From: Paenibacillus sp. 453mf
Lineage (GTDB): Bacteria; Bacillota; Bacilli; Paenibacillales; Paenibacillaceae
Reading direction: 5' to 3'
DNA: 64,000 nt
Assembly: GCF_900116105.1 (NCBI RefSeq)
Contig: NZ_FPAC01000001.1
Span: 2,669,135-2,733,134, forward strand
Shown: positions 40,541 through 49,919 of the stretch, piece by piece
Position numbering within the stretch: the stretch's first letter is position 1
How the letters are laid out: every line of letters begins with the position of its first letter
Notes under the pieces: generated by a model
Database searches by the model: none
Seen by the model: the letters and a program-made list of their open reading frames with translations, nothing else
Told to the model about the DNA's origin: nothing
Program-made: the position numbers and the translations under genes

Positions 40541-40963
40541 TTACTTGCCGTCTGATGAACCTTGTTCAGATGAAGTAGGACGAACTGTAGTTCTCGGGAC
40601 TCGAATCACTTCGCGATCCGAAGTTGGCTCCACGTATCCAAGCTCGCGCGCTTTCGCTACAATTTCGTTCTCCAGCTTCTCCTTATGAACGTCCAGAACA
40701 GCAATTTCTTTATTGGCTAATACCGTTGCTTGTTCGACAGCATGTGTCTGCTTGTTGAGATCATAGATATTTACATATCTGCCAACCATAACACTGACAA
40801 TAATGACACATACGATCACAGACATCAGATACAGAAACTTCTCTCTTGTCGGCAGACCTGTCCTGCGAGTAACGACTTTCGTCGTCTCTTTATACCGCTG
40901 GGGCTGTGCTTGCTGCTCCTGCACTCTTTCCTTAACTGCCAGGTTGCCACGTGTATAGGCCAT
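40541..40963 (-). CDS. ftsL: Cell-division protein FtsL
   Basis: Small bitopic divisome protein: basic cytoplasmic N-terminus, one transmembrane helix (about 45-66, YLMSVIVCVIIVSVMVG) and an extracytoplasmic leucine-zipper-like coil (70-110). 140 residues. Assigned by architecture and position between rsmH and pbpB; sequence conservation of this family is low. AAGGAG precedes the ATG. Confidence 0.88.
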   Translation of the reverse strand: MAYTRGNLAVKERVQEQQAQPQRYKETTKVVTRRTGLPTREKFLYLMSVIVCVIIVSVMVGRYVNIYDLNKQTHAVEQATVLANKEIAVLDVHKEKLENEIVAKARELGYVEPTSDREVIRVPRTTVRPTSSEQGSSDGK

Positions 40964-40987
40964 ATTCGACTCTCCTTACGTTTCTTA

Positions 40988-41938
40988 TTACAATTTTTCC
41001 GCTACACGCAGCTTAGCTGAGCGCGCTCTGGGGTTCTGCGCAAGTTCCGACTCGCTCGGCACAATCGGCTTTCGATTAACGAGCTTGAGTGTTCCTTTAC
41101 CGCCGCATACACATAACGGGAAGTCAGGTGGGCATGTACATTTCTCCAAATAACTGCTAAAAATCTGTTTACATATCCTGTCTTCCAGGGAATGAAACGT
41201 AATAACAGATACTCTGCCGCCTGGTTTCAAGCAGCGAACTGCTTGATGCAAAGCCTCCTCAAACGCACCGAGCTCATCATTCACGGCGATTCGTAAAGCT
41301 TGGAAGCTCCGTTTGGCAGGATGTCCACCCGTTCTTCTGGCAGCTGCCGGAATACCTTCTTTAATGATATCGACCAATTCGCCCGTAGTTTCAATAGCTG
41401 CAGATTGCCTTTTTTCAACTATTACCCTAGCAATCCGTCTAGAAAACTTTTCTTCGCCATAAACATACAAAATTCGAGCAATTTCTTCTTCAGTCCACTC
41501 ATTTACAATGTCTCTTGCTGTCAGATCACCAGACTGATCCATACGCATATCAAGTGGCGCATCGTGATTGTAGCTGAATCCCCGCTCGCCTTCATCGAAC
41601 TGTGGAGAAGATACTCCAAGATCGTACAGAATGCCATCGACTTGAGGAATCCCTTCGGTCATTGGAACATCCTGTTCACTTAATACCGCAGTGAGGTCTC
41701 TGAAATTGGTTTTGACAAGTGTAACCTTGGACCCAAATTCTCCAAGCCTTTCTTTTGCATTTTCAAGTGCCCAGTCATCCTGATCGAATGCGATCAGTCG
41801 TCCCTCGGGTCCTAGTCGTGAGGCAATAAGCGAGCTATGTCCTGCCCCGCCTAATGTGCAGTCCACGTAAATCCCGTCCTGCTTGATGTTAAGGCCTTCG
41901 GTTGCTTCTTCTTTGAGTACGGTAATGTGGTGAAACAC
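40988..41938 (-). CDS. rsmH: 16S rRNA (cytosine-1402-N4)-methyltransferase
   Basis: SAM-dependent methyltransferase (MraW). Motif [19 protein letters not shown] at about residue 26, followed by [19 protein letters not shown] and the C-terminal [18 protein letters not shown]. 316 residues, starting with GTG at 41938 after GGAGGACAAACAA. Confidence 0.96.
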   Translation of the reverse strand: MFHHITVLKEEATEGLNIKQDGIYVDCTLGGAGHSSLIASRLGPEGRLIAFDQDDWALENAKERLGEFGSKVTLVKTNFRDLTAVLSEQDVPMTEGIPQVDGILYDLGVSSPQFDEGERGFSYNHDAPLDMRMDQSGDLTARDIVNEWTEEEIARILYVYGEEKFSRRIARVIVEKRQSAAIETTGELVDIIKEGIPAAARRTGGHPAKRSFQALRIAVNDELGAFEEALHQAVRCLKPGGRVSVITFHSLEDRICKQIFSSYLEKCTCPPDFPLCVCGGKGTLKLVNRKPIVPSESELAQNPRARSAKLRVAEKL

Positions 41939-41977
41939 TTGTTTGTCCTCCAGACATTTTTGTGATGTGCATAAATC

Positions 41978-42415
41978 CTAAAACTCAAAATTGAAATCGA
42001 CCAGCTTTTCGGCAATGTCGTTAAACGTTTCTTCAGATTGGCTGTAATATTGTTCCCATATGCCTTTGCTCCAGATCTCTACCCGATTGGATACACCGAG
42101 TACGACGCACTCCTTGTCCATCTTGGCGTAATCCCGTAAATTCATCGGTAAATTTACCCTGCCCTGTTTATCGAGCTCGCATTCAGTCGCTCCTGAGAAA
42201 AAAAACCGGGTAAAGGCACGCGCATCGGATTTCATAAGCGGCAGAGCTTTCAGCTTCTGCTCCAGAATGGACCATTCATTCATCGGATACACGAACAAGC
42301 ACTGGTCCAATCCACGTGTGACAACAAAGCTCGGGCCGAGAGCGTCACGGAACTTGGCCGGTATAATCATTCGGCCTTTATCGTCAATGCTATGCTGGAA
42401 CTCCCCCATAAACAT
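41978..42415 (-). CDS. mraZ: Transcriptional regulator MraZ
   Basis: Double SpoVT-AbrB-fold DNA-binding protein that forms rings and regulates its own dcw operon. [20 protein letters not shown] at the start and the second half [15 protein letters not shown] are the two repeats. 145 residues. AAGGAGTGG precedes the ATG; three MraZ-type boxes lie 28-53 nt upstream. Confidence 0.96.
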   Translation of the reverse strand: MFMGEFQHSIDDKGRMIIPAKFRDALGPSFVVTRGLDQCLFVYPMNEWSILEQKLKALPLMKSDARAFTRFFFSGATECELDKQGRVNLPMNLRDYAKMDKECVVLGVSNRVEIWSKGIWEQYYSQSEETFNDIAEKLVDFNFEF

Positions 42416-42442
42416 TGTCTACCACTCCTTAGCTCCTGCTCA

Positions 42443-42468
42443 CCACTTTGCTCCACTTTCCACCACTT
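42443..42468 (-). promoter_or_regulatory. MraZ-type operator, three AAGTGG repeats
   Basis: AAGTGG occurs three times on the minus strand with exact 10-bp period (42443-42448, 42453-42458, 42463-42468). This is the repeat form bound by MraZ in other bacteria. It lies just downstream of the -10, over the likely transcription start, suited to autorepression. Confidence 0.8.
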
Positions 42469-42469
42469 A

Positions 42470-42498
42470 AGCATAATTGATTCGCTTTGAAAAATCAA
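42470..42498 (-). promoter_or_regulatory. SigA-type promoter of the dcw cluster (PmraZ)
   Basis: TTGATT (42493-42498), 17-bp spacer, TATGCT (42470-42475). Transcription would start around 42463, within the MraZ boxes. Confidence 0.75.
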
Positions 42499-42582
42499 AA
42501 CCCTTCTCTCCATATGAAACTTTTTGGAAGAGATGTTAGAGAGCTACCTTGACTCATGGCGAAAAATAGGGTTAGTTGAAGC

Positions 42583-42633
42583 AAAAAAAGAGCGATGCCA
42601 AAAGCCAGATACGGCTTCTATAAGCATCACTCT
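42583..42633 (-). terminator. Terminator of the bshC-ahcY operon
   Basis: GAGTGATGC/GCATCGCTC 9-bp outer stem with a G-U, an inner AGCC/GGCT stem, and a run of seven T on the minus strand. Confidence 0.85.
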
Positions 42634-42683
42634 TCGGCGTTACAATTTAGTTTAATCATCCATTAAACATTCCAGCCTATATG

Positions 42684-43949
42684 CTAGACGTTCCAGCTGT
42701 CCAAGTATTGAATTTGCTCTTCGGTTAACGTGTCTAGCTCAATGTTCAAGCTCTCCAGCTTGTACCTGGCTACCTTCTCATCAATTTCATAAGGAACGTT
42801 AATCACAGCAGGGTTGAGAGTTTCATAATTTTCCCTTACATACCGGAGCCCCAGTGCTTGTAGGGCAAAAGTCGTGTCCATAATTTCAGCCGGATGCCCA
42901 TCTGCCGCGGCCAGGTTCACGAGACGCCCTTCTGCTAACAGGTACATTTTACGTCCATCTGCAAACCGATATTCCTCGATATTTTTCCGCACCGTGCGTA
43001 CCGATGTAGAACGCTTCTTCAGCTCAGGAATACTCACTTCCACATCGAAGTGCCCTGCATTCGCCAGCACTGCGCCATCCTTCATAACATCAAAATGCTC
43101 ACCTGTAATAACAGCTTTGTTTCCTGTTACCGTGATGAAGAAATCACCCAGCTTGGCCGCCTCGACCATCGGCATGACACGGAATCCATCCATGTGAGCT
43201 TCGACAGCCTTGATCGCATCCACTTCAGTTACGATTACATTGGCACCAAGTCCCTTGGCGCGCATCGCTACTCCTTTGCCGCACCAGCCGTAGCCGACGA
43301 CAACGACCGTACTTCCGGCAACGACAAGATTTGTCGTCCGAATAATCCCATCGAACGCCGATTGCCCTGTTCCATAACGATTGTCGAATAGATGTTTGCA
43401 ATATGCGTCATTAACAGCCACCATTGGCAGGTTCAACACCTTCTGTTTTTCGAGGGCCTTCAGCTTAATAATACCGGTTGTCGTTTCTTCTGCTCCACCG
43501 CGAATCGTCTCTAGCAGATCCGGACGCTCGGAATGAAGAATGGTTACAAGATCTCCACCATCATCGATAATGAAGTCAGGCTTCGTTTCTAATGATCTCA
43601 AGATCAATTGCTTGTATTCCACCGGATCAGGATTATATTTGGCGAACACCGTAATACCGTCCTCCACCAGTGCTGCACATACATCGTCCTGAGTAGACAG
43701 CGGATTGCTTCCCGTAATGGTTACTTCAGCTCCACCCGCCTGAATCACTTTTGCGAGATAAGCCGTTTTGGCTTCTAAGTGAAGGCAAATCGTCACTTTA
43801 AGTCCTTTGAATGGCAAATCTGCTTCAAACTCTTTGCGTACCCGGTTCAATACCGGCATATGAGCCTCCACCCAATCAATCTTAAGATGTCCTTCCGGGG
43901 CCAGGTTCATATCTGCGACGATACTGTTCTTAATCACATCCGTGCTCAT
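42684..43949 (-). CDS. ahcY: Adenosylhomocysteinase (short, archaeal/Thermotoga-like type)
   Basis: NAD-dependent hydrolase of S-adenosylhomocysteine to adenosine and homocysteine. Catalytic elements present: IDDGGDL, EETTTG, CKHLFDN and NAGHFDVEV; NAD loop VVGYGWCGKGVAM. 421 residues: it lacks the usual internal insert and the C-terminal KPDHYRY tail, and has STQDDV where classic enzymes have TQDHAA. Close archaeal relatives may prefer S-inosylhomocysteine, so the substrate is not certain. TTGGAGGAA precedes the ATG, 13 nt after bshC. Confidence 0.92.
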   Translation of the reverse strand: MSTDVIKNSIVADMNLAPEGHLKIDWVEAHMPVLNRVRKEFEADLPFKGLKVTICLHLEAKTAYLAKVIQAGGAEVTITGSNPLSTQDDVCAALVEDGITVFAKYNPDPVEYKQLILRSLETKPDFIIDDGGDLVTILHSERPDLLETIRGGAEETTTGIIKLKALEKQKVLNLPMVAVNDAYCKHLFDNRYGTGQSAFDGIIRTTNLVVAGSTVVVVGYGWCGKGVAMRAKGLGANVIVTEVDAIKAVEAHMDGFRVMPMVEAAKLGDFFITVTGNKAVITGEHFDVMKDGAVLANAGHFDVEVSIPELKKRSTSVRTVRKNIEEYRFADGRKMYLLAEGRLVNLAAADGHPAEIMDTTFALQALGLRYVRENYETLNPAVINVPYEIDEKVARYKLESLNIELDTLTEEQIQYLDSWNV

Positions 43950-43962
43950 CTTGTTCCTCCAA

Positions 43963-45597
43963 TTATATATACAGAATATGATGGATGCCGCTCATATCAG
44001 CAGGAACCTCCATTAACTCTTTCAACCAGTCCGTTCCATACCGGTTAACGTAATAGTAAACATTGTAGACTCTTTCCTGCGGGCGTTTTGAAGGAAAAAG
44101 CGATCTTTCTACATAATCCCATTGCTTAAGCGAAGCTTCATGTCTCTGTGCTATGGCCTGCTTCGTTCTTTTTTGCATATATTCGATCTGCTCTTCTATT
44201 TTCTCGCTGTTGGTTATTCCTAGGCGACCCAGCCCCGACTCCAGCTGACCGAGCTGTTCAAGTAATGGCGCATATAGCTTGCGGAAAGAAGTCTTAAGAT
44301 CTTCAAACTGTCCGTTCACATCAAATTCATCCAAGCTGAGCAGCCAGGTCTCTTTCTTCTCATCAAAGGAGAACTGGATATCAGCGAAAGTCAAATCATA
44401 TTTATCCATCAGCTTCTGTATATGATGATCCAAAATCGTATATGACAAACGTGGCATAAGTATTGGCATGCGAAGACCCATTCGATGAAATGCGTCTTTG
44501 GTCAGCGCCCAGTAAGCAATCTCGGCATGCCCGAGCACCGTTGACAGCACCGGGAATATAGAATCCTGCATTAAAGGCCGGGTCAGAACATTGTTACTGA
44601 AGCGTTCCGGATGCTGATGGAGAATTTCAAGCAGCTCTGTTTTGGAAAAAGAAACATAGCCTTTGCGATCGACAAATCTACCGTCTTCCTTAAACAACAG
44701 CAATCTGGATCCCTCATGGATATAGAACAGATTTGCTCCTCCGGAGGCGACATCCGCCTGCATCGTAAAGCCGCTTGTTACAACTCGGCCGGAAGACTCG
44801 TGGTAACATTGTTCAAGCATGTCGTTATCTTCTATAATACGCTCAAATACAGGCACTTCGAGCTTTCTTAACTCCGGATCTGCCGAGTCCATAAGTACGA
44901 GTCCATATGAGCCGAACAATTGCCCTAGCAATTTGGCGAATACATCACTCAAGCTTATATACTCGTCCTGAACCGCTTCTCTAATAGAAGCAATAATTTC
45001 CGGTTTGTTCTCCGAATCAGGTAATAGCTCTTCCAGCTCCTGAATAGCAGCAATCCAATGCTCCTTCTCCACGGCAACGTCACTCACGGAAGAGCGCCCT
45101 TCATATTTTCCAGGCATTTTGACTTTAGTTACCGAGAGATCTGAACTCATTAAGTAAGTATGGTCCACCTCATCCCAATCATGGTCCTCACCGGCAATCC
45201 AGAATATGGGCACAACAGGACGTCCAAGCTTCTCTTCTGCGGTCTTGGCCGCTTTAATAATCGTTGCTGCCTTGTATATAACAAGCAAAGAGCCGGTGAA
45301 CAATCCGCTCTGCTGACCGCCGGTAATAACTAAAGCGTTCTCCTGTGCCAGCCGGTCCAGAGATGCCTTAACTGCAGGATGCGGATTTCGACTTTCATTA
45401 TATAAACGCAAGCAAGTAACCATTGCCTGCCGGTCTACTCGTGTGTCTCCGGTTCGATCAAGCCACTCGGCACGCGCTATGTAGCTGGAATAATCGCGAA
45501 AATTATATTCGTACAAATGATGCACGGTTTCATCGTAACGCAAATAATGTTCCGCTAGAGGTGATCCACTACGCAGCGCCTCAGGAATTAGATTCAT
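43963..45597 (-). CDS. bshC: Bacillithiol biosynthesis cysteine-adding enzyme
   Basis: Adds cysteine to glucosaminyl-malate, last step of bacillithiol synthesis. The family N-terminal fold shows ITGGQQSGLFTGSLLVIYKA and FWIAGEDHDWDEV; a coiled-coil region lies around residues 440-490. 544 residues is typical. AGGAGG precedes the ATG; a good promoter lies at 45633-45661 directly behind the tandem repeats. Co-transcribed with ahcY. Confidence 0.94.
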   Translation of the reverse strand: MNLIPEALRSGSPLAEHYLRYDETVHHLYEYNFRDYSSYIARAEWLDRTGDTRVDRQAMVTCLRLYNESRNPHPAVKASLDRLAQENALVITGGQQSGLFTGSLLVIYKAATIIKAAKTAEEKLGRPVVPIFWIAGEDHDWDEVDHTYLMSSDLSVTKVKMPGKYEGRSSVSDVAVEKEHWIAAIQELEELLPDSENKPEIIASIREAVQDEYISLSDVFAKLLGQLFGSYGLVLMDSADPELRKLEVPVFERIIEDNDMLEQCYHESSGRVVTSGFTMQADVASGGANLFYIHEGSRLLLFKEDGRFVDRKGYVSFSKTELLEILHQHPERFSNNVLTRPLMQDSIFPVLSTVLGHAEIAYWALTKDAFHRMGLRMPILMPRLSYTILDHHIQKLMDKYDLTFADIQFSFDEKKETWLLSLDEFDVNGQFEDLKTSFRKLYAPLLEQLGQLESGLGRLGITNSEKIEEQIEYMQKRTKQAIAQRHEASLKQWDYVERSLFPSKRPQERVYNVYYYVNRYGTDWLKELMEVPADMSGIHHILYI

Positions 45598-45632
45598 GAG
45601 GTCATCCTCCTATTCATTTAAAGCCTTATTCG

Positions 45633-45661
45633 ATTGTACCGAATGCTTTATATTCCGTCAA
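45633..45661 (-). promoter_or_regulatory. SigA-type promoter of bshC-ahcY
   Basis: TTGACG (45656-45661), 17-bp spacer, TACAAT (45633-45638). The repeat array begins 19 bp upstream of the -35. Confidence 0.85.
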
Positions 45662-45680
45662 AGTAATAATTGTATACATT

Positions 45681-45840
45681 GAATCAATTTCACACATGTT
45701 TAGGTAATGGAATTGATTCAGAATCAATTTCATACATGTTTAGGTAATGGAATTGATTCAGAATCAATTTCATACACGTTTAGGTAATGGAATTGATTCA
45801 GAATCAATTTCATACACGTTTAGGTAATGGAATTGATTCT
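45681..45840. repeat. Four tandem 40-bp hairpin repeats
   Basis: Units at 45681, 45721, 45761 and 45801, each exactly 40 bp and differing at only a few bases. Each begins GAATCAATTTCATA and ends ATGGAATTGATTC, so the ends are 13-bp inverted repeats with one mismatch and a short loop (TTTAGGTA core). Unit junctions form a second palindrome, AATTGATTCAGAATCAATT. The array lies between the opp terminator and the bshC promoter. Confidence 0.97.
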
Positions 45841-45847
45841 CCGAATC

Positions 45848-45876
45848 AAAAAAACCGCCGATTATAACATCGGCGG
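45848..45876 (-). terminator. Terminator of the opp operon
   Basis: CCGCCGAT/ATCGGCGG perfect 8-bp stem (45855-45876), TATAAC loop, then seven T on the minus strand. Confidence 0.92.
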
Positions 45877-45896
45877 CACGAACTAACATATCTTGA

Positions 45897-46835
45897 TCAA
45901 GCGTAAGGTTCAGCCACAAAATGGCCTTTGGATACTTCAATCAGCTTGGCATTATCCAGGTTAAAGGCGCTCTTCGCTGCCTCTCCCTCATTACCTGAAC
46001 TGATTGGGCCCGAATTGTCCTCAGGCATAATAATACGCTTTTTATTCGCTTCAATGTCCGGATCCGGAATCGGAATCGCGGATAGAAGCATTTTGGTATA
46101 AGGATGGATCGGGTTTGCATACAGCTCTTCACTGTCCGCAAGCTCTACCATTTTACCCATATACATTACAGCAACCCGGTCACTGATGTGCTTAACCATG
46201 GAAAGGTCATGGGCAATGAACAAGTAAGTCAGACCCAAACGATCCTGAAGATCCTTCAGAAGGTTAACCACCTGTGCTTGAATGGATACGTCAAGTGCGG
46301 AAATCGGCTCATCACAAATGATGAATTTAGGATTTACGGCAAGAGCACGGGCAATCCCGATCCGCTGACGCTGTCCACCGGAGAATTCATGCGGATAACG
46401 GTTCGCATGGTCTGAATTAAGGCCTACAAGATCCAATAGCTCCTCGATCCGTTTCTTGCGCTCCTTGCTGCTTCCAGCCATATTGTGAATATCCAGAGCT
46501 TCACCAATAATATCAGAAACGGTAAAGCGCGGATTGAGCGATGCATACGGATCTTGGAAAATCATCTGCATGTCACGGCGCATGGCTTTCATCTTGTTCG
46601 GTGAGAGCTTGTAGATATCTGTGCCGTTAAAGCGCACACTGCCTGCTGTAGGCTCATACAAACGAAGGATTGTACGTCCAGCTGTTGATTTACCACAGCC
46701 GGATTCTCCTACCATTCCGAGAGTCTCGCCTTCACGAATATAAAAGTTAAGATTATCTACGGCTTTGAGCGTACGATTCTTCCCTACATTAAAGTATTTC
46801 TTAAGACCTTCAACCTCAATTAAGTTCTTGCTCAT
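45897..46835 (-). CDS. oppF: Oligopeptide ABC transporter ATP-binding protein (OppF/DppF type)
   Basis: Second ATPase of a peptide importer. Walker [10 protein letters not shown] near residue 42, signature [15 protein letters not shown], Walker [13 protein letters not shown], and C-terminal oligopeptide-type extension. 312 residues; its start overlaps the oppD stop by 4 nt. Confidence 0.93.
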   Translation of the reverse strand: MSKNLIEVEGLKKYFNVGKNRTLKAVDNLNFYIREGETLGMVGESGCGKSTAGRTILRLYEPTAGSVRFNGTDIYKLSPNKMKAMRRDMQMIFQDPYASLNPRFTVSDIIGEALDIHNMAGSSKERKKRIEELLDLVGLNSDHANRYPHEFSGGQRQRIGIARALAVNPKFIICDEPISALDVSIQAQVVNLLKDLQDRLGLTYLFIAHDLSMVKHISDRVAVMYMGKMVELADSEELYANPIHPYTKMLLSAIPIPDPDIEANKKRIIMPEDNSGPISSGNEGEAAKSAFNLDNAKLIEVSKGHFVAEPYA

Positions 46836-47827
46836 GAAGAATGTACCTCCTTCGCCATAGGATGCAGCTCCCAGCAGCGTGCCATGTGAGTGTCACTGAA
46901 TACCGTAGCACCAGGATCAATACGCTCGCAGATGCTCATTGCACGATCACAACGCGCTGCGAATGGACAGCCAAGCGGTGGCTTGATCAAATCCGGCGGT
47001 GTACCCACGATCGGAATGAGCGGCTCGTCCTTCTTCTGATCAAGACGAGGCATGGAACGCATCAAACCTTTGGTATACGGATGCTGCGGATTTTTGAATA
47101 TTTCATATTTCGTACCTGTTTCTACCACTTCTCCAGCATACATAACGATAACGCGGTCTGCAATACCGGCTACTACGCCAAGGTCATGTGTGATCAGGAT
47201 AATGGAAGTGCCCAGCTGTTCCTGCATGTCTTTCATAACGTCCATGATCTGAGCCTGGATCGTTACGTCAAGAGCCGTTGTCGGCTCATCGGCAATCAGC
47301 AGGGCCGGCTTACAAGCAAGTGCAATTGCGATCATCGCACGCTGACGCATACCGCCGGAGAATTCATGTGGATATTGATTGAAGCGTTCTTCTGCATTCT
47401 TAATACCGACCATTTTGAGCATTTTAACCGCTTCTTTAGCTGCCTCATCCTTGGACATGTTCTGATGCTTGATCAATACCTCAGTAATCTGTTTACCGAT
47501 CTTGATGGTCGGGTTCAGCGATGTCATCGGATCTTGGAAGATCATGCCGATATCTTTACCACGAATGGATTCCATTTGCTTATTGGTCTTCTTCAGCAAA
47601 TCCTGTCCTTGGAAAATAATTTCACCTTTATTAATGATGGACGGTGGAGAAGGAATCAAACGCATAATGGTTTGGGCTGTTACACTCTTACCACTACCGG
47701 ATTCACCGACAATAGCAACAGTCTCACCCTTGCCGATTTCAAAATTCATGCCGCGTACGGCCTTTACCTCGCCGTCTCTTACTTTAAATGAAACGTTAAG
47801 ATCTTTAACCTGCAACAACGGATCCAT
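46832..47827 (-). CDS. oppD: Oligopeptide ABC transporter ATP-binding protein (OppD/DppD type)
   Basis: First ATPase of the importer. Walker [10 protein letters not shown], signature [15 protein letters not shown], Walker [13 protein letters not shown], and a C-terminal oligo_HPY region with Cys-rich [14 protein letters not shown], which in this family can bind an Fe-S cluster. Start ATG 47827 has GGAGGT 7 nt upstream; the GTG at 47836 overlaps it. 331 residues. Confidence 0.93.
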   Translation of the reverse strand: MDPLLQVKDLNVSFKVRDGEVKAVRGMNFEIGKGETVAIVGESGSGKSVTAQTIMRLIPSPPSIINKGEIIFQGQDLLKKTNKQMESIRGKDIGMIFQDPMTSLNPTIKIGKQITEVLIKHQNMSKDEAAKEAVKMLKMVGIKNAEERFNQYPHEFSGGMRQRAMIAIALACKPALLIADEPTTALDVTIQAQIMDVMKDMQEQLGTSIILITHDLGVVAGIADRVIVMYAGEVVETGTKYEIFKNPQHPYTKGLMRSMPRLDQKKDEPLIPIVGTPPDLIKPPLGCPFAARCDRAMSICERIDPGATVFSDTHMARCWELHPMAKEVHSS

Positions 47828-47839
47828 TATGTCCACCTC

Positions 47840-48790
47840 CTATTTTTTCAGTTTTGGATCTAGTGCGTCACGGAGTCCGTCACCGAAGAGGTTGAACGCT
47901 AGCATGATTAAGCTGATCAGACCTGCCGGGAACAACATCCGCCAAGGGTAGTACATCCATCCTGTAAGTGCGTTCTCAATCATGGAACCCAGGGACGCTC
48001 TTGGAGCTTGTACACCAAGACCAAGGAAGCTCAGGAAAGCCTCACTGAAGATCGCACTCGGTACGGATAAAGTCAGTGTTACGATAATTGGCCCTACTGC
48101 GTTTGGCAGCAGGTGTTTGAAGATAAGACGAGACGAGTTTGCACCCATGGATTTGGAAGCAAGCACGAATTCTCTGTTCTTGAGCTGCATAATTTCGCCC
48201 CGTACGATCCAGGCCATATTAATCCAGCCGGTTATACATAGGGCTATAATAATCGTTCCCACGCTAGGCTCGAGGACGACTAGAAGCAAAATAGTGACAA
48301 GCAGATAAGGGATTGCATACAGGATCTCAGAGAATTTGTTCATGATTTCTCCGACACGTCCACCGTAGAAGCCCATGATTCCGCCGTAGATAACCCCAAT
48401 ACAAAGGTCAATCAAGGCGGCTGCAAAACCGATAATTAGTGAGATCTGCGCACCTGACCAGGTACGTACCCACATATCGCGGCCAAGATCGTCCGTTCCA
48501 AACCAGTGCTCTTTGGAAGGAGGCTGATTGGCGTTCATCAGATCATTCGTCTGATAGTCATTGCTGGACATCAATGGAGCAACTATCGACATAATAATAA
48601 TGATAACGAGGATGACTAGGCTGGTCATCGCGAGCTTATTTTTAAGAAGCCGCTCCCATGCATCGCGCATAGCTGACACACTTTGACGCTGAATGACCTC
48701 TGCTTGCTTCTCATCCGTCCCGATTCTTCTAAAATCTTCAGGTGTAAGCTGAGTGTTGTTTGGATCGATGCTAGATTGATTTGCAGACAC
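47840..48790 (-). CDS. oppC: Oligopeptide ABC transporter permease (OppC/DppC type)
   Basis: Inner-membrane permease with about six helices and a cytoplasmic N-terminal extension. The EAA loop is visible near 200 (LASKSMGANSSRLIFKHLLP). 316 residues, starting with GTG at 48790 with AAGGAGGG upstream inside the oppB end. Confidence 0.93.
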   Translation of the reverse strand: MSANQSSIDPNNTQLTPEDFRRIGTDEKQAEVIQRQSVSAMRDAWERLLKNKLAMTSLVILVIIIIMSIVAPLMSSNDYQTNDLMNANQPPSKEHWFGTDDLGRDMWVRTWSGAQISLIIGFAAALIDLCIGVIYGGIMGFYGGRVGEIMNKFSEILYAIPYLLVTILLLVVLEPSVGTIIIALCITGWINMAWIVRGEIMQLKNREFVLASKSMGANSSRLIFKHLLPNAVGPIIVTLTLSVPSAIFSEAFLSFLGLGVQAPRASLGSMIENALTGWMYYPWRMLFPAGLISLIMLAFNLFGDGLRDALDPKLKK

Positions 48791-48793
48791 TAC

Positions 48794-49726
48794 CTAGCCC
48801 TCCTTTCCATTCGAAAGTTTGATACGCGGATCAATAAGAACATATGCAATATCCGTTAGAAAACGAGCAAACATGAGAATAATGCCATAGAATATGGTGA
48901 TTCCCATAATCATGGTATAATCACGTGTCGTAATACTTTCGACGAATACTTTACCAATACCGCCGATACCGAATACACGCTCGATAACAACAGAACCTGT
49001 AACCACGTTAGCCGTCATTGGTCCAACATAAGTCACAACAGGCATGATGGCATTACGGATAATATGTCTGAACATAATGGTGAAGCTGTTCAAGCCTTTG
49101 GCTTTCGCCGTTTTAATATAATCGGCGTGTAATACCTCAAGCATGTTGGAGCGTGTCAAACGCGCGATATAGGCAATAGGCTGGGCAGACAGCGCCGCAA
49201 CCGGCAGGACATAATCGAGCGGACCGTTAAGTCCCATTACTTTGAATATTCCCAGCTCTTGCGCCAGATAGAATTGCAGGAGTGATGCGAGCACGAAACT
49301 CGGGACTGCGATTCCAATAACCGCAAGCACCATAGCCACGTTGTCAATTATCTTCCGATGGTTCATCGCTGCAACCATTCCAAGCAAAATACCTACGATA
49401 ACAGCTACAACGATAGCAACAAGTCCAAGCTTAAGTGACACACCAAAGGTTTGGCCGATAATATCGGTCACATCTTGGTTTAGTCGCTTCATGGAGATTC
49501 CGAAATCTCCTGTGATGATATTACCGAGATAATCAATATATTGCATGAACACCGGCTTATCGAGGCCGTATTGTTCCATAAGTCTGGCTTGAATTTCAGG
49601 TGATGTCGCCTTCTCACTCATAAACGGGTTACCCGGAATCGCCTTCATTAGGAAGAACGTAGCGGAGATGAGAATAAATAGAGATATCAGCATGAAAATC
49701 AGCCTATTGATCACGTATCTTATCAT
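48794..49726 (-). CDS. oppB: Oligopeptide ABC transporter permease (OppB/DppB type)
   Basis: Permease partner of OppC with six helices; N-terminal MIRYVINRLIFMLISLF and EAA loop TAKAKGLNSFTIMFRHIIRN. Start placed at the ATG 49726 on family grounds; a longer frame upstream lacks a ribosome site. 310 residues. Confidence 0.93.
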   Translation of the reverse strand: MIRYVINRLIFMLISLFILISATFFLMKAIPGNPFMSEKATSPEIQARLMEQYGLDKPVFMQYIDYLGNIITGDFGISMKRLNQDVTDIIGQTFGVSLKLGLVAIVVAVIVGILLGMVAAMNHRKIIDNVAMVLAVIGIAVPSFVLASLLQFYLAQELGIFKVMGLNGPLDYVLPVAALSAQPIAYIARLTRSNMLEVLHADYIKTAKAKGLNSFTIMFRHIIRNAIMPVVTYVGPMTANVVTGSVVIERVFGIGGIGKVFVESITTRDYTMIMGITIFYGIILMFARFLTDIAYVLIDPRIKLSNGKEG

Positions 49727-49853
49727 GATCCTGGACACCCCCCGCAAATTAAAATAACAGTTGTACAATTACAATTTTATAAAAACTAGAGGATTAAATC
49801 TATTCTAGTTATTTGCGAATTTTACTATTACTTTCCAATTATGAACGACATAC

Positions 49854-49897
49854 AAAAAAATCGGGATATATAAGGGTTAGCCCGCATATATATCCCG
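49854..49897 (-). terminator. Hairpin with T-run between oppA and oppB
   Basis: CGGGATATAT/ATATATCCCG long stem (49862-49897) with an inner GGG/CCC pair, then seven T on the minus strand. It would allow more oppA than oppBCDF transcript, as is common for binding-protein operons. Confidence 0.9.
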
Positions 49898-49919
49898 AAG
49901 CTTCTATACAGTTATATCC

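Noticed and set aside
45681..45840. CRISPR array
   Set aside because: The units are contiguous and nearly identical with no unique spacers, and there are no cas genes in the window. The same holds for 62383-62538.
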